Positions 26,498 through 36,024 of a stretch of DNA of 64,000 nucleotides are shown piece by piece. The stretch spans positions 434,001 to 498,000 of the forward strand of contig JUHI01000002.1 in the NCBI GenBank assembly GCA_000799755.1. Reading direction: 5' to 3'. Every line of letters begins with the position of its first letter. Position 1 is the stretch's first letter. The notes beneath the pieces are model-generated. The model saw nothing but the letters and a program-made list of their open reading frames with translations. It did not search any database and was not told where the DNA came from. This stretch comes from Martinezella tropici (GTDB lineage Bacteria; Pseudomonadota; Alphaproteobacteria; Rhizobiales; Rhizobiaceae). Both the position numbers and the translations under genes were made by a program.

Positions 26498-28924
26498 ATG
26501 AAAAGCCATGCCAAGGTCGTCGTCATCGGTGGCGGTGTCGTCGGATGTTCGGTGCTCTACCACCTCACCAAATTCGGCTGGACCGATGTGGTGCTGCTTG
26601 AGCGTTCCGAGCTGACATCCGGATCGACCTGGCATGCCGCCGGCGGCATGCATACGATCAACGGCGATCCGAACGTTGCCAAGCTGCAGAAATACACGGT
26701 CGAGCTCTACAAGGAGATCGAGGAATATTCCGGCCAGGACATCGGCCTGCACCTGACCTCCGGGCTGATGCTGGCGGCAACGCCGCAGCGCTTCGACTGG
26801 CTCAAGTCCATTCTCGCCAAGGGCCGCTATAATGGTCTCGAGGCGACGCTGCTGACGCCGAAGGAAGCGCATGACATGATGCCGCTCCTCGATCCGGACC
26901 AGTTTGTCGGCGCTCTCTACGATCCCGTCGAAGGCCATCTCGACCCCTACGGCACCACCCATGCCTATGCCCGCTCTGCCAAGAAGAACGGCGCCGACAT
27001 TTATCTCCACACCAAGGTGGAAGAGCTGGTGCAGCGCGAGGACGGCTCCTGGCGCGTCATCACCAACCAGGGCGAAATCATCGCCGAGCATGTCGTCAAT
27101 GCCGCCGGCCTCTGGGCGCGCGAAGTCGGCCGCATGGTGGGTCTGGAACTGCCGGTGCTCGCCATGGAGCATATGTACCTCATCACCGAGGACATGCCCG
27201 AGGTCATCGACTTCAATAAGACGACGGGCAAAGAGCTGATGCACTGCGTCGACTTCGACGGCGAGATCTATCTGCGCCAGGAGCGGCAGGGTATGCTGAT
27301 GGGCACCTATGAAAAGGCATGTCGCCCATGGTCGCCGGTGACGACGCCGTGGGATTTCGGTCACGAGCTGCTGGCCGAGGACATCGAGCGCATTACCCCG
27401 GAGCTGGAAGTCGGCTTCCGCCATTTCCCGGCCTTCAACAATGCCGGCATCAAGCGGATCATCAACGGCCCCTTCACCTTCTCGCCTGATGGCAACCCAC
27501 TCGTCGGCCCGGTGCGCGGCCTTCGCAATTACTGGTCCGCCTGCGCCGTCATGGCCGGCTTCAGCCAGGGCGGCGGCGTCGGGTTGGCGCTTGCCAACTG
27601 GATGATCTATGGCGATCCGGGCTTTGACGTCTTTGCCATGGACGTCTCCCGTTATGGCGACTATGCGACGCTCGCCTATACGAATGCCAAGGTGCGCGAG
27701 AATTATGCTCGTCGCTTCTCGATCCGTTATCCGAATGAAGAGCTGCCGGCCGCACGTCCGCTGCTGACGACGCCGATCTACGACAAGCTGAAGGATGCCG
27801 GTGGCGTCTTCGGGGCCTATTACGGCCTCGAGCAGGCACTCTGGTTCGCGCCAAAGGGCGAGGTCGATCAATTCTCCTGGCGGCGTTCCAACGATTTCGA
27901 TGTCGTCGCCGCCGAAGCCAAGGCGGTGCGCGAGAGCGTCGGCCTGATGGAGACCTCCGGCTTCGCCAAATATTCGGTCAAAGGACCGGGCGCGGAAGCC
28001 TTCCTCGACACGCTTCTGACCTGCCGCATTCCGGCGATCGGTCGCATGACGCTGGCGCCGATGCTGAAGCATGACGGCAAGCTCATCGGCGACTTCACGC
28101 TGGCTAAGCTTGGACACGAAGATTTCCTTCTCATCGGCTCTGGTATCGCCGAAGCCTATCATATGCGCTGGTTCGAAGGCTTGTTGCCCAAGGACGGTTC
28201 GGTCGAACTACAGGCGCTCGGCCTTTCGCTTCTCGGCCTTTCGATCGCGGGCCCGAATTCACGCAAGCTGTTGCAGAAACTGACGCATCAGGATCTCTCC
28301 ACCGCCGCTTTCCCCTTCATGTCGATTCGCCGCATGGATATCGGCATGGCACCCGCGATCGTCGGTCGTGTCTCCTATACGGGCGATCTCGGCTACGAGA
28401 TCTGGATGAAGCCGGAGCATCAGCGCTACATCTTTGATCTGCTGATGCAGGAGGGTGCCGAATTCGACATCCGGCTCTTCGGTCTCAGGGCGCTGAACGC
28501 GCTGCGACTCGACAAATCCTATGGTAGCTGGTCGCGCGAATACCGGCCGCTCTACGGACCGTTGGAGGCTGGCCTCAACCGATTCGTGGCACTGTCCAAG
28601 CAGGCCGATTTCATCGGCAAGGCGGCTGCGGCGAAGGAGAAGGCGGAAGGCGGTACGCTGCGCCTGTGCACCTTCATACTTGCAGCCAAGGATGCCGATG
28701 TCATCGGCGACGAGCCGATCTATCACAACGGCGCCGTTTGCGGCTGGGTGACGTCAGGCGGCTATGCTCATGCCTCGGGCCTTTCCGTTGCGGTCGGTTA
28801 CGTGCCGAAGGAAATTGCCGCCGAAACGCAGGGCTGGTCGATCGAGTTGCTCGGCGAGCTTCTGCCTGCAAGGTTGCAGGTCGAGCCGCTGTTCGATGCC
28901 GACGGCGCCCGCATGCGCGCCTGA
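26498..28924 (+). CDS. FAD-dependent dimethylglycine/sarcosine dehydrogenase-like protein (DAO + GcvT)
   Basis: 808 residues: an N-terminal FAD oxidoreductase (GGGVVG at 11-16) and a C-terminal GcvT-like half (~430-808), the DMGDH/SARDH architecture. His46 in SGSTWHAAGG corresponds to the covalent FAD histidine of the family. The start MKSHAKVVVIGG follows an AGGGGA site; the frame is open upstream without a start signal. It lies 219 bases after soxG on the same strand, so it may share the methylated-glycine pathway as the step before sarcosine. Substrate (dimethylglycine, sarcosine or a betaine) is inferred. Confidence 0.85.
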   Translation: MKSHAKVVVIGGGVVGCSVLYHLTKFGWTDVVLLERSELTSGSTWHAAGGMHTINGDPNVAKLQKYTVELYKEIEEYSGQDIGLHLTSGLMLAATPQRFDWLKSILAKGRYNGLEATLLTPKEAHDMMPLLDPDQFVGALYDPVEGHLDPYGTTHAYARSAKKNGADIYLHTKVEELVQREDGSWRVITNQGEIIAEHVVNAAGLWAREVGRMVGLELPVLAMEHMYLITEDMPEVIDFNKTTGKELMHCVDFDGEIYLRQERQGMLMGTYEKACRPWSPVTTPWDFGHELLAEDIERITPELEVGFRHFPAFNNAGIKRIINGPFTFSPDGNPLVGPVRGLRNYWSACAVMAGFSQGGGVGLALANWMIYGDPGFDVFAMDVSRYGDYATLAYTNAKVRENYARRFSIRYPNEELPAARPLLTTPIYDKLKDAGGVFGAYYGLEQALWFAPKGEVDQFSWRRSNDFDVVAAEAKAVRESVGLMETSGFAKYSVKGPGAEAFLDTLLTCRIPAIGRMTLAPMLKHDGKLIGDFTLAKLGHEDFLLIGSGIAEAYHMRWFEGLLPKDGSVELQALGLSLLGLSIAGPNSRKLLQKLTHQDLSTAAFPFMSIRRMDIGMAPAIVGRVSYTGDLGYEIWMKPEHQRYIFDLLMQEGAEFDIRLFGLRALNALRLDKSYGSWSREYRPLYGPLEAGLNRFVALSKQADFIGKAAAAKEKAEGGTLRLCTFILAAKDADVIGDEPIYHNGAVCGWVTSGGYAHASGLSVAVGYVPKEIAAETQGWSIELLGELLPARLQVEPLFDADGARMRA

Positions 28925-29227
28925 GGGCGTCTCTCACACGCTGGCGGCGGACCCTGACTGGCCCGCCGCTGACGAAAGCTTTTCAGCGCGGGCGCGGTGG
29001 GCGGCGATTTTGGCTGTTTTTGAGCCAAAGGCTGCCGCTTTTCTGTCATTTTTGGTCGGATTCGCATCAGCGCACGGCGATTTGAAAAGAATTTGTCAAT
29101 TTCTTGCCTTTTTGGCTTCACATTTGCTTCGAAACCAGTATGGAATCGCGGCCATAGGCCTCTCGAAGGAACCTAAAAAAGTAATAAGAGATGTGTCGTA
29201 TGACGGCGCATCCAGGGGAAATGACAT
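28925..29227. other. intergenic region upstream of livH
   Basis: 303 bases, AT-rich in its second half, presumably holding the promoter of the transporter operon. AGGGGA lies 10 bases before the livH ATG. No operator or terminator with a T tract is clear. Confidence 0.4.
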
Positions 29228-30130
29228 ATGGATTATTTTATCCAGCAGCTCTTAAACGGGCTGACTCTCGGGTCGATCTACGGCCTGATCGCCATTGGCT
29301 ACACCATGGTTTACGGCATCATCGGCATGATCAATTTTGCCCACGGTGATGTTTTCATGCTCGGCGGCTTTGCCGCTCTCATCACCTATCTGGTTCTCGT
29401 TTCGCTCTTCGCCGGCCTGCCGGTCGCGATCATGCTTTTGGTGATGCTGATCGTCGCCATGCTGATGACAAGCCTCTGGAACTGGGTGATCGAGCGCATC
29501 GCCTATCGTCCTCTGCGCGGCTCGTTCCGGTTGGCGCCGTTGATTACGGCCATCGGCATGTCGATCGTGCTGTCGAACTTCATCCAGGTTGCCCAGGGCC
29601 CGCGCAACAAGCCGATCCCGACGCTGGTGGGTGACGTCTACAATTTCGGCGGCGTCTCGCTGTCGCTGAAGCAGATCATCATCTTCATCGTGACCGTCGT
29701 GTTGCTGGCCGCCTTCTGGTACATCGTCAACAAGACGGCGCTGGGGCGTGCTCAGCGAGCAACCGAGCAGGATCGCAAGATGGCGGCGTTGCTCGGCATC
29801 AATGTCGATCGTACCATCTCCATCACCTTCATCATGGGTGCAGCCCTCGCGGCCGTCGCCGGCACGATGTATCTGATGTATTATGGCGTCGCCAACTTCA
29901 CGGACGGTTTCGTGCCTGGCGTCAAGGCCTTCACGGCTGCGGTCCTCGGCGGCATCGGTTCGCTGCCGGGCGCCGTTCTCGGCGGCCTGATGATCGGCTT
30001 CATCGAGTCCTTCTGGTCTGGCAATTTCCCCATCGCGTATAAGGATGTCGCTACATACGGTATCCTGGCCTACGTGCTGATCTTCAAGCCGACGGGTATT
30101 CTCGGCCGGCCGGAAGTCGAAAAGGTATAA
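29228..30130 (+). CDS. livH: branched-chain amino acid ABC transporter permease LivH
   Basis: 300 residues, about eight membrane helices. The family signature is at the start (QLLNGLTLGSIYGLIAIGYT) and the loop TEQDRKMAALLGINVDRTI (~177-195) contacts the ATPase. The C-terminal AVLGGIGSLPGAVLGG block is present. Inner membrane. First gene of livHMGF, followed by livM at 4 bases. Members carry Leu/Ile/Val and often other amino acids. Confidence 0.94.
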   Translation: MDYFIQQLLNGLTLGSIYGLIAIGYTMVYGIIGMINFAHGDVFMLGGFAALITYLVLVSLFAGLPVAIMLLVMLIVAMLMTSLWNWVIERIAYRPLRGSFRLAPLITAIGMSIVLSNFIQVAQGPRNKPIPTLVGDVYNFGGVSLSLKQIIIFIVTVVLLAAFWYIVNKTALGRAQRATEQDRKMAALLGINVDRTISITFIMGAALAAVAGTMYLMYYGVANFTDGFVPGVKAFTAAVLGGIGSLPGAVLGGLMIGFIESFWSGNFPIAYKDVATYGILAYVLIFKPTGILGRPEVEKV

Positions 30131-30134
30131 CGCC

Positions 30135-31526
30135 ATGGCAAATTCAAACTTCGTTGCAGGCAAGACCGCGCCCGGCCTTGTCCAGAAGGGGCTTATCGAT
30201 GCCTTCTGGACCGCCATCATCGCCTTCGGCATGTTCGTTCTCTATATCGGCCTCAAAACCGATCAGAACATGGACAACAAGCTGATCATCGTGCAGCGCT
30301 GGGGTCTTCTGGCCACCATCGTCGCCATTGCCGCTGTCGGCCGTTTCATCATGACGGTATTAGTCCAGCCCTATCTGGCGGCCCGTAAGGCGGCCAAGGC
30401 CAAGGTGGTGCAGGTCGAGGGCGAACCCAGCTTCGCCGCCAGGCATTTTAACAAGATCGCGCTTGTACTCCTGCTGATCTACCCGCTGGCGGCAGTGGCG
30501 ATTTTGGGGCCGCAGGGATCGCTGACCTATGTCGACAATTTCGGCATTCAGATCCTCATCTATGTGATGCTTGCCTGGGGCCTGAATATCGTCGTCGGCC
30601 TCGCCGGCCTGCTCGACCTCGGTTATGTCGCCTTCTATGCGGTCGGCGCCTATTCCTACGCGCTGCTGTCGATGCATTTCGGTCTGTCCTTCTGGGTACT
30701 GCTGCCGCTGTCGGGCATTTTTGCCGCGCTTTGGGGCATGATCCTCGGCTTCCCGGTGCTGCGCCTGCGCGGTGACTATCTGGCGATCGTCACGCTCGCC
30801 TTCGGAGAAATCATCCGCATCGTGCTGACCAACTGGACCGATGTGACGCAGGGAAGCTTCGGCATTTCCAACATCACCAAGGCGTCGCTCTTCGGCATCT
30901 ATACCTTCGACATGAAAGATCCGCACAACTTCGTGCGTTCCTTCGGCCTGCCGATCTCGTCGGCCTGGTACAAGATTTTCTTGTTTTACGTCATCCTGGC
31001 GCTCTGCATGCTGACGGCCTATGTCACGATCCGCCTGCGCCGCATGCCGATCGGACGTGCGTGGGAAGCATTGCGCGAGGACGAAATCGCCTGCCGCTCG
31101 CTCGGCATCAATACTGTCACGACGAAGCTGACCGCTTTCGCAACCGGCGCGATGTTCGGCGGCTTTGCCGGCTCTTTCTTTGCGGCGCGTCAGGGCTTCG
31201 TTTCACCGGAATCCTTCGTCTTCCTCGAATCCGCCGTGATCCTGGCGATCGTCGTTCTCGGCGGCATGGGATCGCTGAAGGGTATCGCGATTGCCGCGAT
31301 CGCCATGATCGGCGGCACCGAACTGCTTCGCGACATGGATTTCCTCAAGCTGTTCTTCGGTCAGGATTTTACGCCGGAGCTCTATCGCATGCTGATCTTC
31401 GGCCTCGCCATGGTGGTCGTGATGATCATCAAGCCGCGCGGTTTCGTCGGCACGCGTGAGCCGACCGCCTTCCTCAAGGAGCGAAAAGCGGTCTCCGGCA
31501 GCTTTACCAAGGAGGGCCACGGCTGA
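30135..31526 (+). CDS. livM: branched-chain amino acid ABC transporter permease LivM
   Basis: 463 residues, longer than E. coli LivM because of an N-terminal extension with two to three membrane helices and a KAAKAKVVQVEGEPS linker (~80-98), the rhizobial form. The core has AWGLNIVVGLAGLLDLGYVA, the EALREDEIACRSLGIN ATPase-contact loop and AVILAIVVLGGMGSLKG. Its last base is shared with the start of livG, so translation is coupled. Confidence 0.93.
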   Translation: MANSNFVAGKTAPGLVQKGLIDAFWTAIIAFGMFVLYIGLKTDQNMDNKLIIVQRWGLLATIVAIAAVGRFIMTVLVQPYLAARKAAKAKVVQVEGEPSFAARHFNKIALVLLLIYPLAAVAILGPQGSLTYVDNFGIQILIYVMLAWGLNIVVGLAGLLDLGYVAFYAVGAYSYALLSMHFGLSFWVLLPLSGIFAALWGMILGFPVLRLRGDYLAIVTLAFGEIIRIVLTNWTDVTQGSFGISNITKASLFGIYTFDMKDPHNFVRSFGLPISSAWYKIFLFYVILALCMLTAYVTIRLRRMPIGRAWEALREDEIACRSLGINTVTTKLTAFATGAMFGGFAGSFFAARQGFVSPESFVFLESAVILAIVVLGGMGSLKGIAIAAIAMIGGTELLRDMDFLKLFFGQDFTPELYRMLIFGLAMVVVMIIKPRGFVGTREPTAFLKERKAVSGSFTKEGHG

Positions 31527-32398
31527 TGAACGCTGTGACCGCAACCCCCGGCGACGTCCTGCTGAAGGTCGATCACCTCTCGATGAAGTTCGGCGGCCTG
31601 ATGGCGATCAACGACTTCTCCTTCGAGGCGAAGCGCGGCGACATCACCGCCCTGATCGGCCCGAACGGTGCCGGCAAGACCACGGTGTTCAACTGCATCA
31701 CCGGCTTCTACAAGCCGACGATGGGCATGATCACCCTCAGCCAGAAGGCCGGCAAGGAGTATCTCCTCGAGCGGCTCCCGGATTTCCGGATCACGCGCGA
31801 AGCCAAGGTGGCGCGCACCTTCCAGAATATCCGCCTGTTTTCGGGCCTCACCGTGCTCGAAAACCTGCTGGTGGCGCAACACAACAAGCTGATGCGCGCC
31901 TCCGGCTACACGATCCTCGGCCTGCTCGGCATCGGCCGTTACCGCAGCGAAGCGAAGAATGCGATCGAGCTGGCGCGCTTCTGGCTGGAAAAGGCCGATC
32001 TCGTCGATCGTGCCGATGATCCCGCCGGCGATCTTCCCTACGGCGCGCAGCGCCGCCTGGAAATCGCCCGCGCCATGTGCACCGGACCGGAACTGCTTTG
32101 CCTGGACGAGCCGGCTGCCGGTCTCAATCCTCGCGAATCTCTTGTTCTCAACGAGTTTCTGCGCAGCATCCGCAAGGATACCGGCACGTCGATCCTGCTG
32201 ATCGAACACGACATGTCGGTGGTCATGGAAATTTCCGACCATGTCATCGTGCTCGAATACGGGCAGAAGATCGCCGACGGCACGCCGGATGAGGTCAAGA
32301 ACGACCCTCGAGTGATCGCCGCCTATCTGGGCGTCGAGGATGAGGAAGTGGAAGAGGTGATTGCCGAAGTCGAACACCTCCAAGAGGGTGAACATTGA
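31526..32398 (+). CDS. livG: branched-chain amino acid ABC transporter ATPase LivG
   Basis: 290 residues. Walker A GPNGAGKTT is at 45-53, the signature region DLPYGAQRRLEIARAM replaces canonical LSGGQ as usual in LivG, Walker B is LLCLDEPAAGL, and the His switch is IEHDMSVVM. A 35-residue acidic tail (EDEEVEEVIAEVEHLQEGEH) extends beyond E. coli LivG. It overlaps livM and livF. Confidence 0.94.
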   Translation: MNAVTATPGDVLLKVDHLSMKFGGLMAINDFSFEAKRGDITALIGPNGAGKTTVFNCITGFYKPTMGMITLSQKAGKEYLLERLPDFRITREAKVARTFQNIRLFSGLTVLENLLVAQHNKLMRASGYTILGLLGIGRYRSEAKNAIELARFWLEKADLVDRADDPAGDLPYGAQRRLEIARAMCTGPELLCLDEPAAGLNPRESLVLNEFLRSIRKDTGTSILLIEHDMSVVMEISDHVIVLEYGQKIADGTPDEVKNDPRVIAAYLGVEDEEVEEVIAEVEHLQEGEH

Positions 32399-33126
32399 TG
32401 GCGGGGCAACCACTTCTCAAAGTCGCGGGTGTCGAAACCTATTACGGCAATATCCGCGCGCTCGCCGGCGTCGACATCGAAGTCAACAGCGGCGAGATCG
32501 TCAGCTTGATCGGTGCCAACGGCGCCGGCAAGTCGACGTTGATGATGACGATCTGCGGCAGCCCGCAGGCCCGCACCGGTTCCGTCACCTTCGATGGCCG
32601 CGATATCACGCGCATGCCGACGCACGAGATTGCCCGGCTTCGCATCGCCCAGTCGCCCGAAGGCCGGCGCATCTTCCCGCGCATGACCGTCTATGAAAAC
32701 CTGCAGATGGGCGCGAGCCTCGACAAGCTCAAATATTTCAACGAGGACGTCGAGAAGATCTTCGCGCTCTTCCCGCGCCTGAAGGAGCGCCAGTCGCAGC
32801 GCGGCGGCACGCTTTCGGGCGGCGAACAGCAGATGCTGTCGATCGGCCGCGCGCTGATGGCGCGTCCGAAGCTGCTGCTTCTGGACGAGCCATCGCTTGG
32901 TCTAGCGCCGCTGATCGTCAAGGGCATCTTCGAGGCGATCAAGGTCCTGAACCAGACCCAGGGGCTGACGGTGTTCCTCGTCGAGCAGAATGCCTTTGCG
33001 GCGCTGAAGCTTTCCGACCGCGCCTATGTGATGGTCAACGGCCGGGTAACGATGAGCGGTTCGGGCAAGGAGCTGCTTGCCAATCCGGAAGTGCGCGCCG
33101 CCTATCTCGAAGGTGGACACCATTGA
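32398..33126 (+). CDS. livF: branched-chain amino acid ABC transporter ATPase LivF
   Basis: 242 residues. Walker A GANGAGKST (39-47), signature LSGGEQQML, Walker B LLLLDEPSLGLAP, His switch VEQNAFAAL, all as in LivF. The ATG at 32,398 overlaps the livG stop (TGATG); a TTG one codon earlier is also in frame. Confidence 0.94.
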   Translation: MAGQPLLKVAGVETYYGNIRALAGVDIEVNSGEIVSLIGANGAGKSTLMMTICGSPQARTGSVTFDGRDITRMPTHEIARLRIAQSPEGRRIFPRMTVYENLQMGASLDKLKYFNEDVEKIFALFPRLKERQSQRGGTLSGGEQQMLSIGRALMARPKLLLLDEPSLGLAPLIVKGIFEAIKVLNQTQGLTVFLVEQNAFAALKLSDRAYVMVNGRVTMSGSGKELLANPEVRAAYLEGGHH

Positions 33127-33150
33127 GTTTCGTTTCGCGGAGAATTTGAG

Positions 33151-33504
33151 ATGCAGGGACTTCTCTTCGACACCGATACCGGCGGCCGCATGGTCATCCG
33201 CGTTGTTATCGTCATCCTCGGCTTCTGGACCGCGTGGCGTGCCGGCCGCGCCGTTGCGTCCAACTGGGAAACCTACCCGCTTGTCGTCATCTACAGCTTT
33301 CTGATCGGCCTTGGCCTGCAGTTCCTGCACCATGCGCTGTTCAATGGCCCCGTATTTGACGTCACCATCTACATCATCGATGTCGTGCTGCTGCTGATCT
33401 TTTCGACGGCGGGATACCGGTATCGACGTACCGATCAGATGGTCAACAATTATTACTGGCTCTATGAAAAGACCTCGGCCTTTTCATGGAAGAAGAAGAA
33501 TTGA
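33151..33504 (+). CDS. DUF6867-like small membrane protein in the liv operon
   Basis: 117 residues with three membrane helices (~15-33, 42-64, 70-90) and an aromatic, basic C terminus (NNYYWLYEKTSAFSWKKKN). It starts 24 bases after livF, between the ATPase and the binding-protein gene. The same position is typical in rhizobia, so it is probably a transporter accessory subunit. No biochemical role is known to me. Confidence 0.8.
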   Translation: MQGLLFDTDTGGRMVIRVVIVILGFWTAWRAGRAVASNWETYPLVVIYSFLIGLGLQFLHHALFNGPVFDVTIYIIDVVLLLIFSTAGYRYRRTDQMVNNYYWLYEKTSAFSWKKKN

Positions 33505-33687
33505 CAGTGCGCCTAAACTAGGCACAGTCTGCGAATAATAAGAGCGTCGTCCTGCCCATAAAAATAAACGGGAACGGGCAGGGTTATGCTTCCAGAGTTC
33601 GAAATGCAAGCGTTACCGGCGTGATGATTGGTGGGTATCGCGCAGGGCAGATCAAACGGAACCCGCTCAAAAATTGGGAGTAATAAT

Positions 33688-34809
33688 ATGAAGAAGTATC
33701 TTCTGTCGGCGGTGGCTTTGTCGGCGATGATCGCTTTCGGCGGCGTTGCGAAGGCCGACATCATTGTTGGCGTTGGCGGTCCCTTGACGGGTGCGAATGC
33801 TGCGTTTGGCGCGCAGCTCCAGAAGGGCGCCGAGCAGGCCGCAGCCGACATCAATGCGGCAGGCGGCATCAACGGCGAAAAGATCAAGATCGAACTCGGT
33901 GACGACGTTTCCGACGCCAAGCAGGGCGTTTCGGTCGCCAACAAGTTCGTTGCTGACGGCGTCAAGTTCGTCGTCGGTCACTTCAACTCGGGCGTTTCCA
34001 TTCCGGCTTCGGAAGTCTACGCCGAAAACGGCATTCTCGAAGTCACCCCGGCTTCCACCAACCCGCAATATACCGAGCGCGGCCTCTGGAACACCTTCCG
34101 TACCTGCGGCCGTGACGACCAGCAGGGCGCAGTCGCCGGCAAGTATATCGCCGACAACTTCAAGGGTGCCAAGGTTGCCGTGGTGCATGACAAGACCCCC
34201 TATGGTCAGGGCCTTGCCGATGAAACCAAGAAGAACCTCAATGCTGCCGGCGTGACGGAAGTCCTCTACGAAGGCATCACCCCCGGCGACAAGGACTACT
34301 CGGCCCTGATCGCCAAGATGAAGCAGGCTGGCGTCGACTTCGTCTATTACGGCGGTCTGCACACCGAAGCCGGCCTGATCATGCGTCAGATGGCCGACCA
34401 GGGCGTGAAGGCTCACTTCATGTCGGGCGATGGTATCGTCTCGAATGAACTGGCCTCGATCGCCGGCGACGCCGTCGACGGCACGCTGATGACCTTCTCG
34501 CCGGACCCGCGCAAGAACCCGGCTGCTGCCGATCTCGTCGCCAAGTTCCGCGCTGCCGGCTATGAGCCGGAAGGCTATACGCTGTACTCCTACTCAGCCC
34601 TGCAGGTTATCGCTGAGGCTGCCAAGGCTGCCGGCTCCAACGACCCGATGGCCGTTGCCGACGCAATCAAGGCAAAGGGACCGTTCAAGACCGCCATCGG
34701 CGATCTCGGCTTCAACTCCAAGGGCGACATCACCCGTCCGGACTATGTCATGTACAAGTGGTCCAAGGGTTCCGACGGCAAGTACAACTACGCCGAAATC
34801 GAGAAGTAA
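33688..34809 (+). CDS. livK: branched-chain amino acid ABC transporter substrate-binding protein
   Basis: 373 residues with a signal peptide (~1-23, [22 protein letters not shown]) and a periplasmic Leu/Ile/Val-binding fold. [28 protein letters not shown]-like [21 protein letters not shown] and the central [19 protein letters not shown] are typical of LivJ/LivK. The start has GGGAG 8 bases upstream; a longer reading lacks a signal peptide. Its 183-base leader separates it from the permease genes, so it may have its own promoter for high expression. Confidence 0.92.
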   Translation: MKKYLLSAVALSAMIAFGGVAKADIIVGVGGPLTGANAAFGAQLQKGAEQAAADINAAGGINGEKIKIELGDDVSDAKQGVSVANKFVADGVKFVVGHFNSGVSIPASEVYAENGILEVTPASTNPQYTERGLWNTFRTCGRDDQQGAVAGKYIADNFKGAKVAVVHDKTPYGQGLADETKKNLNAAGVTEVLYEGITPGDKDYSALIAKMKQAGVDFVYYGGLHTEAGLIMRQMADQGVKAHFMSGDGIVSNELASIAGDAVDGTLMTFSPDPRKNPAAADLVAKFRAAGYEPEGYTLYSYSALQVIAEAAKAAGSNDPMAVADAIKAKGPFKTAIGDLGFNSKGDITRPDYVMYKWSKGSDGKYNYAEIEK

Positions 34810-34850
34810 GTTCTGCTCTGCCGGCTTTCGGCATTGTCATCATCCGAGGA

Positions 34851-34875
34851 GCCCGGCCATTGGCCGGGCTTTTTC
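34851..34875 (+). terminator. terminator of the liv operon
   Basis: GCCCGGCC-ATT-GGCCGGGC followed by TTTTT, 41 bases past the livK stop. A strong intrinsic terminator. Confidence 0.9.
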
Positions 34876-34956
34876 ATCACGGCAATATAGGTTCGCCATT
34901 TCCTTCATGCCGAAGCTGCTTTAAGTCTGCCCCTCTATCGGCAGGAGGATGGCAGC

Positions 34957-35928
34957 ATGAGCAAACCCCGTATTCTCGTGACCCGGCGCTGGCCGGTGGC
35001 GGTCGAAACCGTGCTTTCCGAGCGTTTCGATACGACGCTGAACAAGGATGATGTTGCGCTCGAGGCGGGACAGCTGCGCGAGGCGCTGCTCACATACGAC
35101 GCGGTTCTGCCTACTGTCTCCGACAAGCTTCCGTCCCAGCTTTTCGAGGGAGAGGCAATCCGAACCAAGATCCTCGGCAATTTCGGCGTCGGCTTCAATC
35201 ACATCGATGTCGCGGCCGCCAAGGAAAGGGGCGTTGTCGTTACCAATACGCCCGGCGTGCTGACCGACTGCACGGCCGATATCGCCATGCTGCTGCTTCT
35301 GTCCGTTGCGCGCCGCGGCGGCGAGGGTGAGCGAGAAGTGCGGGCCGGCGCCTGGACCGGTTGGCGGCCGACGCATCTGGTTGGTACCAAAGTGACCGGC
35401 AAGACTGTCGGCATCATCGGCTTCGGCCGTATCGGCCGCGCCTTTGCTCAACGCTGCCATTTCGGCTTCGGCATGGATGTCGTTTTCTACAATCGCTCGG
35501 CCATTGATCCGATGGAGGCTTCGCGCTACGGCGCCATGCAATTGCAGACTGTCGAGGATGTTCTCGAAGTTTCCGATTTCGTCTCCCTGCATTGCCCCGG
35601 CGGCGCGGAAAACCGCCATCTGATGAATGCGGATCGCTTCACTGCCATGAAGCCGGGCGCATTCCTGATCAATACTGCAAGGGGCGATGTGGTCGACGAA
35701 GCCGCGCTTGTTACGGCGCTGGAACGGGGCACGATCCGCGGCGCCGGCCTCGATGTCTATGAGGCGGAGCCGCATGTTCCCGAACGGTTGCGGGAAATGG
35801 ACAATGTCGTGCTGCTGCCGCATCTTGGAAGTGCCACAGAGGAGACGCGCACGGCCATGGGCATGAAGGTGGTCGACAATATCACCGCCTTCTTTGCCGG
35901 ACATCAGCCGCCGGATCGGGTGGTCTAA
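34957..35928 (+). CDS. D-2-hydroxyacid dehydrogenase (glyoxylate/hydroxypyruvate reductase type)
   Basis: 323 residues. The NAD(P)-binding loop GFGRIG is at 155-160 and the substrate loop FGVGFNHIDV at 76-85. The catalytic residues fall in NTARGDVVDE, the Glu of YEAEPHVPE and the His of LLPHLGSAT (~288), the GRHPR/GyaR arrangement. AGGAGG lies 8 bases before the ATG. Cytoplasmic. It reduces a 2-oxo acid such as glyoxylate with NAD(P)H; the exact substrate is inferred. It is probably monocistronic. Confidence 0.88.
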   Translation: MSKPRILVTRRWPVAVETVLSERFDTTLNKDDVALEAGQLREALLTYDAVLPTVSDKLPSQLFEGEAIRTKILGNFGVGFNHIDVAAAKERGVVVTNTPGVLTDCTADIAMLLLLSVARRGGEGEREVRAGAWTGWRPTHLVGTKVTGKTVGIIGFGRIGRAFAQRCHFGFGMDVVFYNRSAIDPMEASRYGAMQLQTVEDVLEVSDFVSLHCPGGAENRHLMNADRFTAMKPGAFLINTARGDVVDEAALVTALERGTIRGAGLDVYEAEPHVPERLREMDNVVLLPHLGSATEETRTAMGMKVVDNITAFFAGHQPPDRVV

Positions 35929-36024
35929 TCGCACGGCGGGCTGCTCGCGGCCGGAAATCACTGCCGTGTCGCGGAAATTGCGGATCAATGGATTAGTTTC
36001 GTCAACCAGACGAGATTGTCGACC

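Noticed and set aside
26288..28162. 624-codon open frame on the minus strand
   Set aside because: Antisense to the DMGDH-like gene, with no recognisable motif; the + strand frame has clear FAD and GcvT signatures.
33501..33539. TTGACA and AATAAT before the livK leader as a sigma-70 promoter
   Set aside because: The two hexamers are about 27 bases apart, too far for a -35/-10 pair.
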